Below are positions 1 to 7,295 of a DNA stretch of 52,824 nucleotides, in pieces. Below the pieces are notes generated by a model. It was not told the DNA's origin and ran no database searches. It saw only the letters and a program-made list of their open reading frames with translations. Numbering within the stretch: position 1 is the stretch's first letter; every line of letters starts with the position of its first letter. The translations under genes and the position numbers were made by a program. Source of the DNA: JBGPOS01 sp041488155 (GTDB taxonomy: Bacteria; Chloroflexota; Dehalococcoidia; Tepidiformales; Tepidiformaceae). The DNA lies in NCBI GenBank assembly GCA_041488155.1, contig JBGPOS010000020.1, forward strand, positions 1 through 52,824, read 5' to 3'.

Positions 1-18
1 CACCTGGAGGCCCGCCTC

Positions 19-393
19 ATGCGCATCACCCGTGTCTACACCGGCGACGACAGCCGCTCGCACCTCGAAGAGCTCGACATCCCCCTCAAGGCGGGCCGCT
101 ACGGCAGCCTCTCCGACCTCGTCGCAGCCAAAGGCGTGATGTTCCGGGAGACTCCGCCCGGTGCCGCGCTCGACTTCCACAACGCGCCCCAGCGCCAGTT
201 CGTGATCACGCTCAGCGGGGTCGCGGAGATCGAGTGCGGCGACGGGAGCAAGCGCCGACTAGGCCCCGGCGACATCCTCCTGGCCGACGACACGACGGGA
301 CAGGGTCACATTACGCGCGAGATCGATGGCCCGCGGCGCAGCATCTTCATCCCGCTGTTCGACGACCTGGACCCGGCGGCGTGGCGGAGCTGA
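19..393 (+). CDS. Cupin-domain protein
   Basis: A 124-residue single-domain protein with the cupin beta-barrel pattern. A region around residues 50-75 carries the first motif (PPGAALDFHNAP then QFVITLSG), followed by a GD-turn (LGPGDILLADDTTGQGH) for the second. The usual HxH pair of motif 1 is only partly kept (one His in DFHNAP) and a second His sits in GQGH, so metal binding is plausible but not certain. GGAGG lies 8 nt before the ATG. It reads away from the small membrane-protein gene that follows on the other strand. The substrate is not predictable; relatives act as small-molecule-binding or sensor proteins. Confidence 0.75.
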   Translation: MRITRVYTGDDSRSHLEELDIPLKAGRYGSLSDLVAAKGVMFRETPPGAALDFHNAPQRQFVITLSGVAEIECGDGSKRRLGPGDILLADDTTGQGHITREIDGPRRSIFIPLFDDLDPAAWRS

Positions 394-458
394 GCTTCAG
401 GGCTCGACAACGGCGCCGGGTGATCGATTCGGCGAGCGCCCGAAGGGCGGAACGGCGC

Positions 459-794
459 TCAACGCTGGGGTGTGGGCTGGACGGGGCTGGGCCCCGGCTG
501 GACGGGCTGCGGCTGGGGGTTGGGCTGCCCGGGGCCGACACCCTGGCGCTGGCGGAGCTCCTGGAGCATCTGCAGGATCTGCTGGAGCATCTGGGCCGAT
601 CCGTCGCCCTGCTGGCCGCCGCCAGGGCCGAGGAACTGGCCTCCCCGCAATCCCTGGATGATGCGTTCGACGTTCGGCCCGTTGTCGCGATGGTCGTCAT
701 CGTCGCCGGTGAGGACGACGCCAAGGGCCGTTCCGAGGCCGATGACGGCCAGGCCAAGCGCGGCGATGATGGCGTAGAGGTAGCGGAGCGGCAT
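459..794 (-). CDS. Small single-pass membrane protein with Pro/Gln-rich tail
   Basis: A 111-residue protein not recognised as a named family. One N-terminal hydrophobic segment (about residues 6-28, YAIIAALGLAVIGLGTALGVVL) is followed by an acidic DDDD patch, a Gln/Leu helix (MLQQILQMLQEL) that could form a short coiled coil, and a tail of PxP/QP repeats. It is probably anchored with its tail outside. I chose the ATG at 794 because AGAAGGA precedes it; an in-frame start at 836 would add 14 basic residues. The tail resembles the low-complexity linkers of the secreted lipoproteins elsewhere in this window. Confidence 0.6.
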   Translation of the reverse strand: MPLRYLYAIIAALGLAVIGLGTALGVVLTGDDDDHRDNGPNVERIIQGLRGGQFLGPGGGQQGDGSAQMLQQILQMLQELRQRQGVGPGQPNPQPQPVQPGPSPVQPTPQR

Positions 795-916
795 GGTCCT
801 TCTCGCGCGTGAGTAGTTGGAGCGCCAGCGTACCACGCTCCCGGCCCTGGGTCGGCCCGTAGTTTACCGGACCTTCGCGATCACCTTCGGTCCCGGGGGC
901 GGGACGGCGCTGAGCC

Positions 917-1174
917 TCAGCGACGGACCAGTGCGAGGAACTCTTCGACAGTCAGGCCCATCGTGGTGATGAGCTTGTGGACGGTACCGGGACGGAGCTC
1001 TCGGTGGTTGGGGATGGCGAGGTTGCTGGATTGACCGCGCTTTCTATAGACCAAGTGGCTGCCACCCCGAGCTCGGCTCAACTGCCAGCCTGTCCTTTCG
1101 GCGACCGACGCCACCTGGAGTCCGCTCAGGCCGCTAAGTCGCCCCAAGTCAGGCGGGAGCCCCGACGGCAACAT
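917..1174 (-). CDS. hicA: HicA-family mRNA interferase toxin
   Basis: An 85-residue protein with the double-stranded-RNA-binding fold of HicA. The catalytic His is His40 in the GGSHLVYRK motif, and the family-typical stretch IPNHRELRPGTVHKLI follows. HicA toxins cleave mRNA and are held inactive by HicB. The gene starts 26 nt inside the 3' end of the HicB gene, the usual coupling in such pairs but here with the antitoxin first. HicA is typically about 60 residues, so the first 15-20 residues (Leu/Gly/Pro-rich) may be an extension or the true start may be further in. Confidence 0.85.
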   Translation of the reverse strand: MLPSGLPPDLGRLSGLSGLQVASVAERTGWQLSRARGGSHLVYRKRGQSSNLAIPNHRELRPGTVHKLITTMGLTVEEFLALVRR

Positions 1175-1451
1175 CCAGAGTAGCTGTCTCGATCAACAGG
1201 TCCCAGCCTTCTTCTGCCCGCCAGCCGAGGACTTCGGCAATTCCTTCGGCAACGAGTTCCGGCGTCTCTTCCCTCGGCCCGAATCCATCCTCCACGGCCA
1301 CTTCCAGCCAAAGCGTCATCGACTCGGTCATGTTGAGCAGCGCTTCTTCGCGCGTGTCGCCCTGGCTCACCGCCCCGGGCATCGCCGGACAAATGACGGC
1401 AAAGCCGTCGCCGGGCGGCTCGGGCGAGAGGATCACGGTGTAGCGGCTCAC
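1149..1451 (-). CDS. hicB: HicB-family antitoxin
   Basis: A 100-residue protein with the partially degraded RNase H-like fold of HicB: an N-terminal strand YTVILSPEPPGDGFAVICPAMPGAVSQGDTREEA, where the 'P..PG..SQG.T.EEA' signature is clear, followed by a helix ending in WLEVAVEDG. It has no obvious C-terminal DNA-binding domain. It is first in the two-gene hicBA unit. The GTG start has no Shine-Dalgarno; a TAAACT box ends 7 nt upstream (1459-1464), suggesting a leaderless message. The C-terminal 25 nt of the gene overlap hicA. Confidence 0.85.
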   Translation of the reverse strand: MSRYTVILSPEPPGDGFAVICPAMPGAVSQGDTREEALLNMTESMTLWLEVAVEDGFGPREETPELVAEGIAEVLGWRAEEGWDLLIETATLDVAVGAPA

Positions 1452-1567
1452 GCGGGTCAGTTTACCACCGCGACGCGGACCGGACGGCGGCGATTGACCC
1501 GCCGATCGCCCGGCTCGATACTTCCCGCGCTCAGATTCGGACGGCCGCGCCGTCCAGGAGGTAAGTC

Positions 1568-2479
1568 GTGCTCGACCTCAGCGGCAAAGTGGCGGTAGTC
1601 ACCGGTGCCGGGAGCGGCATCGGACGCGGCATCTCGCTGGCTTTCGCGGCCGCCGGCGCCGACGTACTGGTGTCGGACGTGATCCTGGCGCGGGCGCAAG
1701 AAACAGCCGGGCAGGTGCAGGCCCTCGGCCGCAAGGCGTTCGCCGTGCAGGCCGACGTTCGCGACCGGGCGGCCGTCGCGGCGATGGCAGAGGCAGCCTC
1801 CGCCCAGCTCGGGCGGCTCGACATCTGCGTCGCCAACGCAGGCATCGCCCGCGGCGGCGGCGTGCTCACCATGACCGAAGACGACTGGGACACCCAGATC
1901 GACGTGAACCTCAAGGGCGTCTTCCTCACGGTCCAGGCCTGCGCCCGCGAGATGGTCAAGCACAACCGGGGCGGGCGCATCATCGGCATCTCGTCGCTGG
2001 CGGCGGAGCGGCCAAGCGCCGGAGTCTTCGCCTACTGCGCAAGCAAAGCGGGCGTCCGGATGATGGTGCGCTGCTGGGCACTCGAACTCGCCCCCTTCGG
2101 CATCACGGTCAACTCCATCGGCCCCGGCATCATCGACACCCCGCTCGGCGCCGGGCTCATCGGCGAAGCGGACCAGCGGGTGATGACCGAGCGTGCAGTC
2201 CCGGCCGGGCGCGTCGGCTACCCGAAGGACATCGGCAACCTCGCCTGCTGGCTGGCCAGCGACGAAGCCGAGTACGTGACCGGCACCTACAACCTCATCG
2301 ATGGCGGGCTGGCCGACGCCTCGGGCTTCGGCTTGGCGGGCGCCACCGACCCGGCGACGATGATCCGCGAGGCGCGCGCAAAGATGGGCGGCCCAGCCCT
2401 GCTCGCAATGATCGACCAGACGACCGCCGCCGGGATGCAGGGCTTCACCGAGGCCCGAAAGGCGCGCGGGCTCCAGTAG
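1568..2479 (+). CDS. SDR-family NAD(P)-dependent oxidoreductase
   Basis: A 303-residue classical short-chain dehydrogenase. It has the TGxxxGIG cofactor motif at residues 12-19, CVANAG at about 87-92, and the catalytic Ser142/143, Tyr156 and Lys160 (YCASK). An Asp at the end of beta-2 (VSDVI) favours NAD(H). The C-terminal 40 residues are longer than in minimal SDRs. The GTG start is set by an AGGAGGT ribosome-binding site at 1555-1561. The substrate (a sugar or acyl alcohol/ketone) cannot be told from the sequence, and the neighbours do not help. A dispersed 8-bp-unit repeat and the inverted island repeat begin just after its stop. Confidence 0.9.
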   Translation: MLDLSGKVAVVTGAGSGIGRGISLAFAAAGADVLVSDVILARAQETAGQVQALGRKAFAVQADVRDRAAVAAMAEAASAQLGRLDICVANAGIARGGGVLTMTEDDWDTQIDVNLKGVFLTVQACAREMVKHNRGGRIIGISSLAAERPSAGVFAYCASKAGVRMMVRCWALELAPFGITVNSIGPGIIDTPLGAGLIGEADQRVMTERAVPAGRVGYPKDIGNLACWLASDEAEYVTGTYNLIDGGLADASGFGLAGATDPATMIREARAKMGGPALLAMIDQTTAAGMQGFTEARKARGLQ

Positions 2480-2525
2480 CGCGCCGGGCGACGGGGCGAC
2501 GCGGTACCGAGCACGGGCAGGGATC

Positions 2526-2566
2526 GCCGATACGCCGACACTCCGACACTCCGACACTCCGATACG
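2526..2566. repeat. Dispersed repeat of 8-bp units, copy A
   Basis: GCCGATACGCCGACACTCC followed by further CGACACTC/CGATAC units. The same element recurs at 36082-36112 and 40628-40660, always between genes. The unit alternates CCGACACT and CCGATACT. Confidence 0.8.
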
Positions 2567-2595
2567 GGGCCGGGCGACCGGGCGGGGAGATTGGG

Positions 2596-2680
2596 GTTCC
2601 AACACACCTCCGCCCCGCTGCGCCCCACTTGCCGCCCTGGCCCGCCCTTCGGGACGGGCCACCCTCCGGGCACGGGCTCC
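2596..2680 (+). repeat. Left arm of inverted ~85-bp repeat flanking the GHKL island
   Basis: It starts GTTCCAACACACCTCCG and continues CCCCGCTGCGCCCCA. The reverse complement of 6861-6943 matches it over its whole length with scattered mismatches and one internal block that differs (around 2640-2660). The two arms face each other across the three-gene island. Confidence 0.8.
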
Positions 2681-2783
2681 TCAGTCGCCTGACCCGCCGG
2701 CCAGTGGTCGTTAGGGTAGCCGGGACCCCGGGCACGGCGGAGGGGGCCGCACCGCAAAGACGGGCGGGCGACAACCAACCTAG

Positions 2784-4445
2784 CTACACCGCCGGCGAGG
2801 GTGCTCGTTCCGGGTTTCCAAAGACCTCGTTTAGACGTCTTGTGATCCGGTTGATCGTGTCTCTGATGCTGTAGAGGGCGTCCTCGCCGCTGAAGTACTC
2901 ATCCCGGCGTACATTCTCATAGCCAAGCGCCATCGCGTACTCGACGAACGCGAGCTCGTAACAGACTTGAAGGAACCCGGGCGACTCTCTTCCTCCCAAG
3001 CGAGAGGCAGCGATGACCTGCGGATGGTCGAGGTTGATCACTATCGTCCTAGAGTTCTCGTCATATCGGGAACGATGAGCCGACTCAGTCTCATGTAAGA
3101 ACTCTAGATGGAAGACCTCTGATCGACGCTTGCGTTCAATGACCTCTCGGGGCGACCCGGGACCGATCCCCGGAAGGAGGCCTGAGCCCGGGCGATCGAG
3201 TTCTCCCACCCCCGCCGGCGTCTCGCGCCGGTGGCCACCCGTTCCCGGCTCGATTCCAGCGGCTATCTGGGCGATCTCACTCGTCCCCTCCGCGTCCGGC
3301 AATAGATGGGGGGAGTCGCTGTTACGGCGGCCGCTACCTACGGTGTCGGAGCCTTCTTCGAGGCGAAACACCGACTTGCGAGCGCGGGCGAGATTCATCT
3401 GCAACGCCCAAAAGTCGTCATTCAACAGTTTGGTTATCTTGTCGGCCTCGGCGCGAAGTGCCTTCGCTTCGGCCGAACGCCTCCTCTCAGTTTCTTCGGC
3501 GTGCAGCTCCGCCAGCACTTCACGGATGCACTGCCCGAGCCAGCCAAAGAGCGTCGCTACAAGTGGATTTTGCGGTCTCAAAGTATTGTTCCGCGTGTTA
3601 TCGAAGGGAGGGTTCGGGCCCTCGTAGTCTTCAAGGGCGGGCACCTCGACCTCACCGAAGATCCGCCTGCTCAAGTCAGTTACAGGCACTCCGGCGAGAG
3701 TCGTGTCGTGCCAGTTGCCATAAGAGAGAACGTCAATGCCGGCCGAGTCTTCGTCGAGAGGGATCGCCGACACGCGCACTTGGGCGGGAGAGGCGTTCAA
3801 CATGGCAATTGCCAATGGCGGCTCGAACTGGCGGCTCTTCACGGCGACCGGCTCTTGTAGCTCACATAGGTGGTCGTTCACCACGACAGTGTGGTTTTGC
3901 CTCTGGCGTCCCAAGTGTCGCTCGACGTATCGGATGACGGCGGGCGTCTCCAGTTGTCCCGTCTTGAGGTCGCTCACGATCACGATGGTGCCATCGCCTC
4001 CAGCCGTGGTGGCGTCCACCGTTATATGGCGGACAGGGATGTCGCCCCCGGTGGATCTCTCAACGTCGAGCCGACTAAGCTCCACGACGTTCAGCAGTCC
4101 GCCCTTCACTGTTTCGATTCTCAGCAGCCCGGCCAGACCGAACGCCGCGCACTTTCCAGTTCCGAATCGTCCGCGGACCCTCTTGCCCTGCTTACGCTGG
4201 AGGTTCTCACCGTGCATTTCGAAAAAGCGCTTCAGATCGCCGCGATCCATCCCAGCTCCATCGTCCACGACCTTGATCCTCTGAGCAGTGATCGACACCT
4301 CTACTGTGACACTGTCGCCACGGCCTGGGTTGTCGACCGCGTTACTGACGTACTCCCAAACGATCTTAGGCACTGTGTTGAAGTACGCAGCGTTTTGGAG
4401 GAATCCTCGGCCGACGTGGCTTCTCACGCGAATCGGATCGGTCAT
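2784..4445 (-). CDS. GHKL (MORC/Hsp90-like) ATPase, third gene of the island
   Basis: A 553-residue Bergerat-fold ATPase. The N-box is EYVSNAVDN (Glu31, Asn35, Asn39), the G1 box is DDGAGM (61-66) and the G2 box is GRFGTGKCAAFGLA (92-105), the GxFGxGK form seen in MORC, Hsp90 and MutL relatives rather than in histidine kinases. No kinase phospho-acceptor or HPt domain is visible. A transducer-like region follows to about residue 300, then a charged helix (AEETERRRSAEAKALRAEAD, about 315-335), a disordered Gly/Pro/Ser-rich linker (about 370-430) and a C-terminal domain containing IVINLDHP. The ATG at 4445 overlaps the stop of the preceding gene as ATGA and has AGGAG 7 nt upstream; a GTG two codons earlier is possible. 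Prokaryotic GHKL ATPases of this type are often found with restriction or defence genes; the role here is inferred from that only. Confidence 0.8.
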   Translation of the reverse strand: MTDPIRVRSHVGRGFLQNAAYFNTVPKIVWEYVSNAVDNPGRGDSVTVEVSITAQRIKVVDDGAGMDRGDLKRFFEMHGENLQRKQGKRVRGRFGTGKCAAFGLAGLLRIETVKGGLLNVVELSRLDVERSTGGDIPVRHITVDATTAGGDGTIVIVSDLKTGQLETPAVIRYVERHLGRQRQNHTVVVNDHLCELQEPVAVKSRQFEPPLAIAMLNASPAQVRVSAIPLDEDSAGIDVLSYGNWHDTTLAGVPVTDLSRRIFGEVEVPALEDYEGPNPPFDNTRNNTLRPQNPLVATLFGWLGQCIREVLAELHAEETERRRSAEAKALRAEADKITKLLNDDFWALQMNLARARKSVFRLEEGSDTVGSGRRNSDSPHLLPDAEGTSEIAQIAAGIEPGTGGHRRETPAGVGELDRPGSGLLPGIGPGSPREVIERKRRSEVFHLEFLHETESAHRSRYDENSRTIVINLDHPQVIAASRLGGRESPGFLQVCYELAFVEYAMALGYENVRRDEYFSGEDALYSIRDTINRITRRLNEVFGNPERAPSPAV

Positions 4446-4987
4446 ACCCACTCTCCTGGAAACGCAGACTCTAGGAACCGAAGGAAGTCAGTCAATGACT
4501 CGTTACCACCAGCGGAGTTCGCCAGCGCCTGAATCCTCTCCCGCCGCCTTCGTTTGCTTGTGTACTCGTCAACCCTGAGGATCTCGCGGACTTCGTGGAG
4601 CGTTATTCCGGCGGCTGCACTCTTTTGGAACTTGCGGTACGCGCCGGAGCGCATAATCGACGCTTGGTCATCGGCTCGCGCATCGTTCTTCCTTTGCTCC
4701 ACAGTCGGGACGGTCGAGCACCAAGCCACACCGGCAGGAGTAAGCATCCATCCATCCTTGACCCCGCCGGTGAGGAAGGGCCGAGCTCCCGCGGCGAGGT
4801 TCTTCGCGCAGAGGCGAACCTTCTCCAGATCGATTTGATCCGCGTATTTCAGCCACCTGAAGTTCCCGGGGAACAATTGCGCGACCTTCATAGCTATGTC
4901 TTCGATGTCAACCGCCCGGCGAGCCCCGTCTAGCAAGTGTACTGCTAGCGCCACCTTTTGGCGTTGGGTGAGTTGTTTTGAATTCAT
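4442..4987 (-). CDS. Winged-helix-like protein, second gene of the island
   Basis: A 181-residue protein I cannot assign to a named family. Residues 1-95 look like a winged helix-turn-helix: helices VALAVHLLDGARRAVDIEDIA and a FPGNFRWLKYADQIDLEKVR stretch, then GGVKDGWMLTPAGVAW, a pattern seen in HTH modules attached to restriction or ATPase systems. The C-terminal half is basic and helical (TSKRRRRERIQALA at about 145-158) and ends in a short acidic region. Start and stop both overlap the neighbours as ATGA (4987-4984 and 4445-4442), so all three genes are translationally coupled and the products are probably needed in fixed ratio. Base composition is clearly less GC-rich than the flanks. 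Confidence 0.65.
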   Translation of the reverse strand: MNSKQLTQRQKVALAVHLLDGARRAVDIEDIAMKVAQLFPGNFRWLKYADQIDLEKVRLCAKNLAAGARPFLTGGVKDGWMLTPAGVAWCSTVPTVEQRKNDARADDQASIMRSGAYRKFQKSAAAGITLHEVREILRVDEYTSKRRRRERIQALANSAGGNESLTDFLRFLESAFPGEWV

Positions 4988-6789
4988 GTAGACACGCTTG
5001 CCACGGACACGGTACGTGACCACGTATTGAGAGTGATAGAAATTCGACCGCCTAGTTGTACATCTAAATTCGCGATACTCTGTTCTAGGCCCCAGACGAA
5101 CTGCGGTCCAACGGAGATGCTGGTTCCGTCACCCAGAGACCATTCACCTTGGAATGGTTCAAGGAGCGAAGTCCCCAGCACACCTGCGTAGAAGAGCCAG
5201 GTACCGGCGTTTATTGAAAAGACGACAGTTCCGTCGATGCCGTACGCAATGGTAGGGTTCGCATCTACCTGAGGCACCCGCGTGAGAGCGTCGGTGACGT
5301 CAGATTCGCTGACAGTGCAGCCAACCAGCGAATAGATTCCGTGCCGAACTTTCCGGATAATCGGCGACCGCCTTAGCCGATCCGAGAGAGTGACGGACTT
5401 GTACCCAGCGTCTCGATTCGCATCGAAGAGCTCCTGAAAGGTGGCGACGGGATACCTCTCGGTAAAAAGATGGTAGAGGACAAGCTCGGAGCCGTTCAGC
5501 TCGACGGTAGGGTCGAAGGCTCGAGTTCGCACGAGCCAATCGCCCTCCGGCCGTACGAAGTCGAGCTTCAGCGCGACCTGATACAGTACGGCGGTTGGTG
5601 GCGTTGGAAACTCGCGGCGAGAGAGATGGTGCGACAACGACAGTCGGAAATCGCGAACGGTGACTCGCCGGCAGACCGAGAAGACCTTCCGGGCCACGGT
5701 AGCTACAACATTCTTCGCTGGGACGTCGCACCAAAACCAGCTGGGCCTCAGTTCTTCAAAGCCAAGGGACCCGAGCGCGGCCCGGAGGTCGGATTCGGCA
5801 CCGTAACTGGCGAGTGATTCGAGACGTACGGCTCCCGAGTTTCGGCACATCTGTCGGGCCACTGGAGAGATCTTTGACTTAAGCCTCATCTGCGCTGGCG
5901 ACGAGCCGTCTCGGGCGGAGAGCAAGAAGTCCCTCGGCAGGCCACCGTCGAGCCCGACTACCTGCCACGCGAGCAGAAAGTCTTCGAATCCTCGGGGTGT
6001 CTGGCACAGGCCGCGGGCGTGTAGATCTTCGAAAACGCCCTCGATCCCCTCCCATTCGAAACGGCCTCGCGCGAAATGGGCAGCCGATCGCAACCGCAGG
6101 AGAGGCCGGCGTGCGGCCCGAGTCCGGAGCCTCTTTTCCGCCTTTTCTTGTATCTGGCGGATACGCTCGCGGGTCACGCCCTGCTCCACTCCTATCTGCT
6201 GGAGAGTTCGTCGACCGTCCAGCCGGTAACGTTCCCGGAGGACGCTGAGCTCCCGCAGGGAAAGGCATGCCAGAAGTTCGGCCCCTTCGCGATCTACGGT
6301 AGCGCTCGCGAGGGACGCGAGGACCAGGGGAAGATCGCGCGCTGCGCCTTCCCCGAGGGAATGTGTCTGCAGAAAGCCGGCCACTGTGAGATCCGAGCTG
6401 TAACGCGGAAAGTTTAGTCCGTCGAACAACAGGCCGGAAGCTACCTCTGCCGTCAGTCGGGCTTCGAGTAGTGTCTCCGAACTCTCAAGAGGTCCGGAGG
6501 TGAATTCCACCTCACTCGGAATCGTTGTGTTTGGCTGGTCTACCGGCCCATCCCAGTCCGGTTCCTTCGCGAGGAACGCGCCGATCTCCGAGACCGAGAG
6601 TTCCCCCATATTTCGGATCGCCGAGAGCTCCGCAATCGACTTAGCCCTCAGGGTCTCGATGCTGCGGATGCCCGCGCGGAGAAGGCAGTTCCGCGCCCTC
6701 ACCGAAAGCGCGTCGAGCCGATGATCATAATCTGGGGGGTCAGTCCCGAACTGATGCCTTGGCGGTGCGTCGACCCCTGGCCCTTCCAC
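4984..6789 (-). CDS. Fusion of RNAP alpha-CTD-like, sigma-region-4-like and HTH domains
   Basis: About 600 residues, first gene of the island. Numbering from the in-frame TTG at 6807: residues 30-80 match the C-terminal domain of RNA polymerase alpha (LDALSVRARNCLLRAGIRSI then IRNMGELSVSEI). Residues 183-230 match sigma-70 region 4 (LRERYRL, then TLQQIGVEQGVTRERIRQIQ). Residues 320-425 contain two more possible HTH units. Residues 441-497 resemble a HARE-type HTH (ATFQELFDANRDAGYKSVTL ending RKVRHGIYSLVG). The last 100 residues are a beta-rich region. No polymerase catalytic or sigma region 2 is present, so it is not itself a sigma factor. I prefer the GTG at 6789, which has GGGAGG 10 nt upstream. 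A TAGAAT box lies at 6820-6825. Such proteins plausibly bind promoter DNA or a specific site; function unknown. Confidence 0.75.
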   Translation of the reverse strand: MEGPGVDAPPRHQFGTDPPDYDHRLDALSVRARNCLLRAGIRSIETLRAKSIAELSAIRNMGELSVSEIGAFLAKEPDWDGPVDQPNTTIPSEVEFTSGPLESSETLLEARLTAEVASGLLFDGLNFPRYSSDLTVAGFLQTHSLGEGAARDLPLVLASLASATVDREGAELLACLSLRELSVLRERYRLDGRRTLQQIGVEQGVTRERIRQIQEKAEKRLRTRAARRPLLRLRSAAHFARGRFEWEGIEGVFEDLHARGLCQTPRGFEDFLLAWQVVGLDGGLPRDFLLSARDGSSPAQMRLKSKISPVARQMCRNSGAVRLESLASYGAESDLRAALGSLGFEELRPSWFWCDVPAKNVVATVARKVFSVCRRVTVRDFRLSLSHHLSRREFPTPPTAVLYQVALKLDFVRPEGDWLVRTRAFDPTVELNGSELVLYHLFTERYPVATFQELFDANRDAGYKSVTLSDRLRRSPIIRKVRHGIYSLVGCTVSESDVTDALTRVPQVDANPTIAYGIDGTVVFSINAGTWLFYAGVLGTSLLEPFQGEWSLGDGTSISVGPQFVWGLEQSIANLDVQLGGRISITLNTWSRTVSVASVST

Positions 6790-6819
6790 GAGCGAGCAGC
6801 CTCCCAACCCCTTTTGCAG

Positions 6820-6825
6820 ATTCTA
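6820..6825 (-). promoter_or_regulatory. Candidate -10 box for the three-gene island
   Basis: TAGAAT on the minus strand (plus-strand ATTCTA), about 30 nt upstream of the preferred GTG start at 6789. There is no good -35 match at 16-18 bp. TAGAAT also precedes two other genes in this window (7262 and 29680). Confidence 0.4.
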
Positions 6826-6860
6826 CTGGGCCGGCGCGACAGGTGGTGTGCGGCGGCAGG

Positions 6861-6943
6861 GGAGCCCGGCCCGAAGGGTGGCCGGAGCGCAGCGGAGGCC
6901 AGGGCGGCGAATGGGGCGCAGCGGGGCGGGGGTGTGTTGGAAC
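6861..6943 (-). repeat. Right arm of inverted ~85-bp repeat flanking the GHKL island
   Basis: Read on the minus strand it begins GTTCCAACACACCCCCG and runs through CCCCGCTGCGCCCCATTCG, matching 2596-2680. Internally it has CTCCGCTGCGCTCCGGCC where the left arm has CGCCCTTCGGGACGGGCC. Confidence 0.8.
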
Positions 6944-7261
6944 CACGAGCCCGACGCCACCCACCCCTTCCACCTCCCACCGCCCTCGCGCGACCCTCTC
7001 CCCATCTCGATGCAGAGTGATCGCCGTGGCCAGCGCCCCCCAACCCCTCCGCTTCCCCCTTCGGCGGACCGGAGAGGGACAGGGTTCAAAGGGTTCAACG
7101 CATGTTTTTTTCTTCTCAGGCTCCAATCGGGGCAGTCCCGGCCCTCGATCGTCAGTGCAGTCTCCAGCGGCCCGAGGCGGCCGCGGCTACCAGGCCCTCC
7201 CGCCCAGCCCCTCCCCCGGCTAACGGCCAACGGCCACCGGGCGGCCCCGCTGCAGCGCAGC

Positions 7262-7267
7262 TAGAAT
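7262..7267 (+). promoter_or_regulatory. Candidate -10 box of the DUF3500 gene
   Basis: TAGAAT, 28 nt before the ATG at 7296. A GAGGGGG ribosome-binding site lies between them. The -35 position is not a clear match. Confidence 0.35.
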
Positions 7268-7295
7268 GCGCTGACCAGGTTCGAGGGGGCTTTAC

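Larger units (their letters stand above)
2480..2783. other. Gene-free stretch holding two dispersed repeats
   Basis: About 300 bases with no supportable gene. It contains the GATACGCCGACACTCC-type repeat at 2526-2566 and one arm of the inverted repeat pair at 2596-2680, then GC-rich sequence with no start codons in a convincing frame. It separates the SDR gene from the 3' end of the GHKL ATPase gene; the two are convergent. I see no clear hairpin terminator with a T-run. Confidence 0.7.
6790..7295. other. 500-base intergenic region with repeat arm
   Basis: It separates the divergent island and DUF3500 genes. It contains the island's -10 box, the right arm of the inverted repeat (6861-6943), a T-run (TTTTTTT near 7105-7111) with no convincing hairpin before it, a GCGGCTACC-type dispersed motif (7183-7191), and a TAGAAT box at 7262-7267 for the downstream gene. 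No gene or structured RNA is evident. Confidence 0.6.

Noticed and set aside
7095..7130. Possible terminator at the T-run
   Set aside because: No GC-rich hairpin precedes the T-run on either strand.
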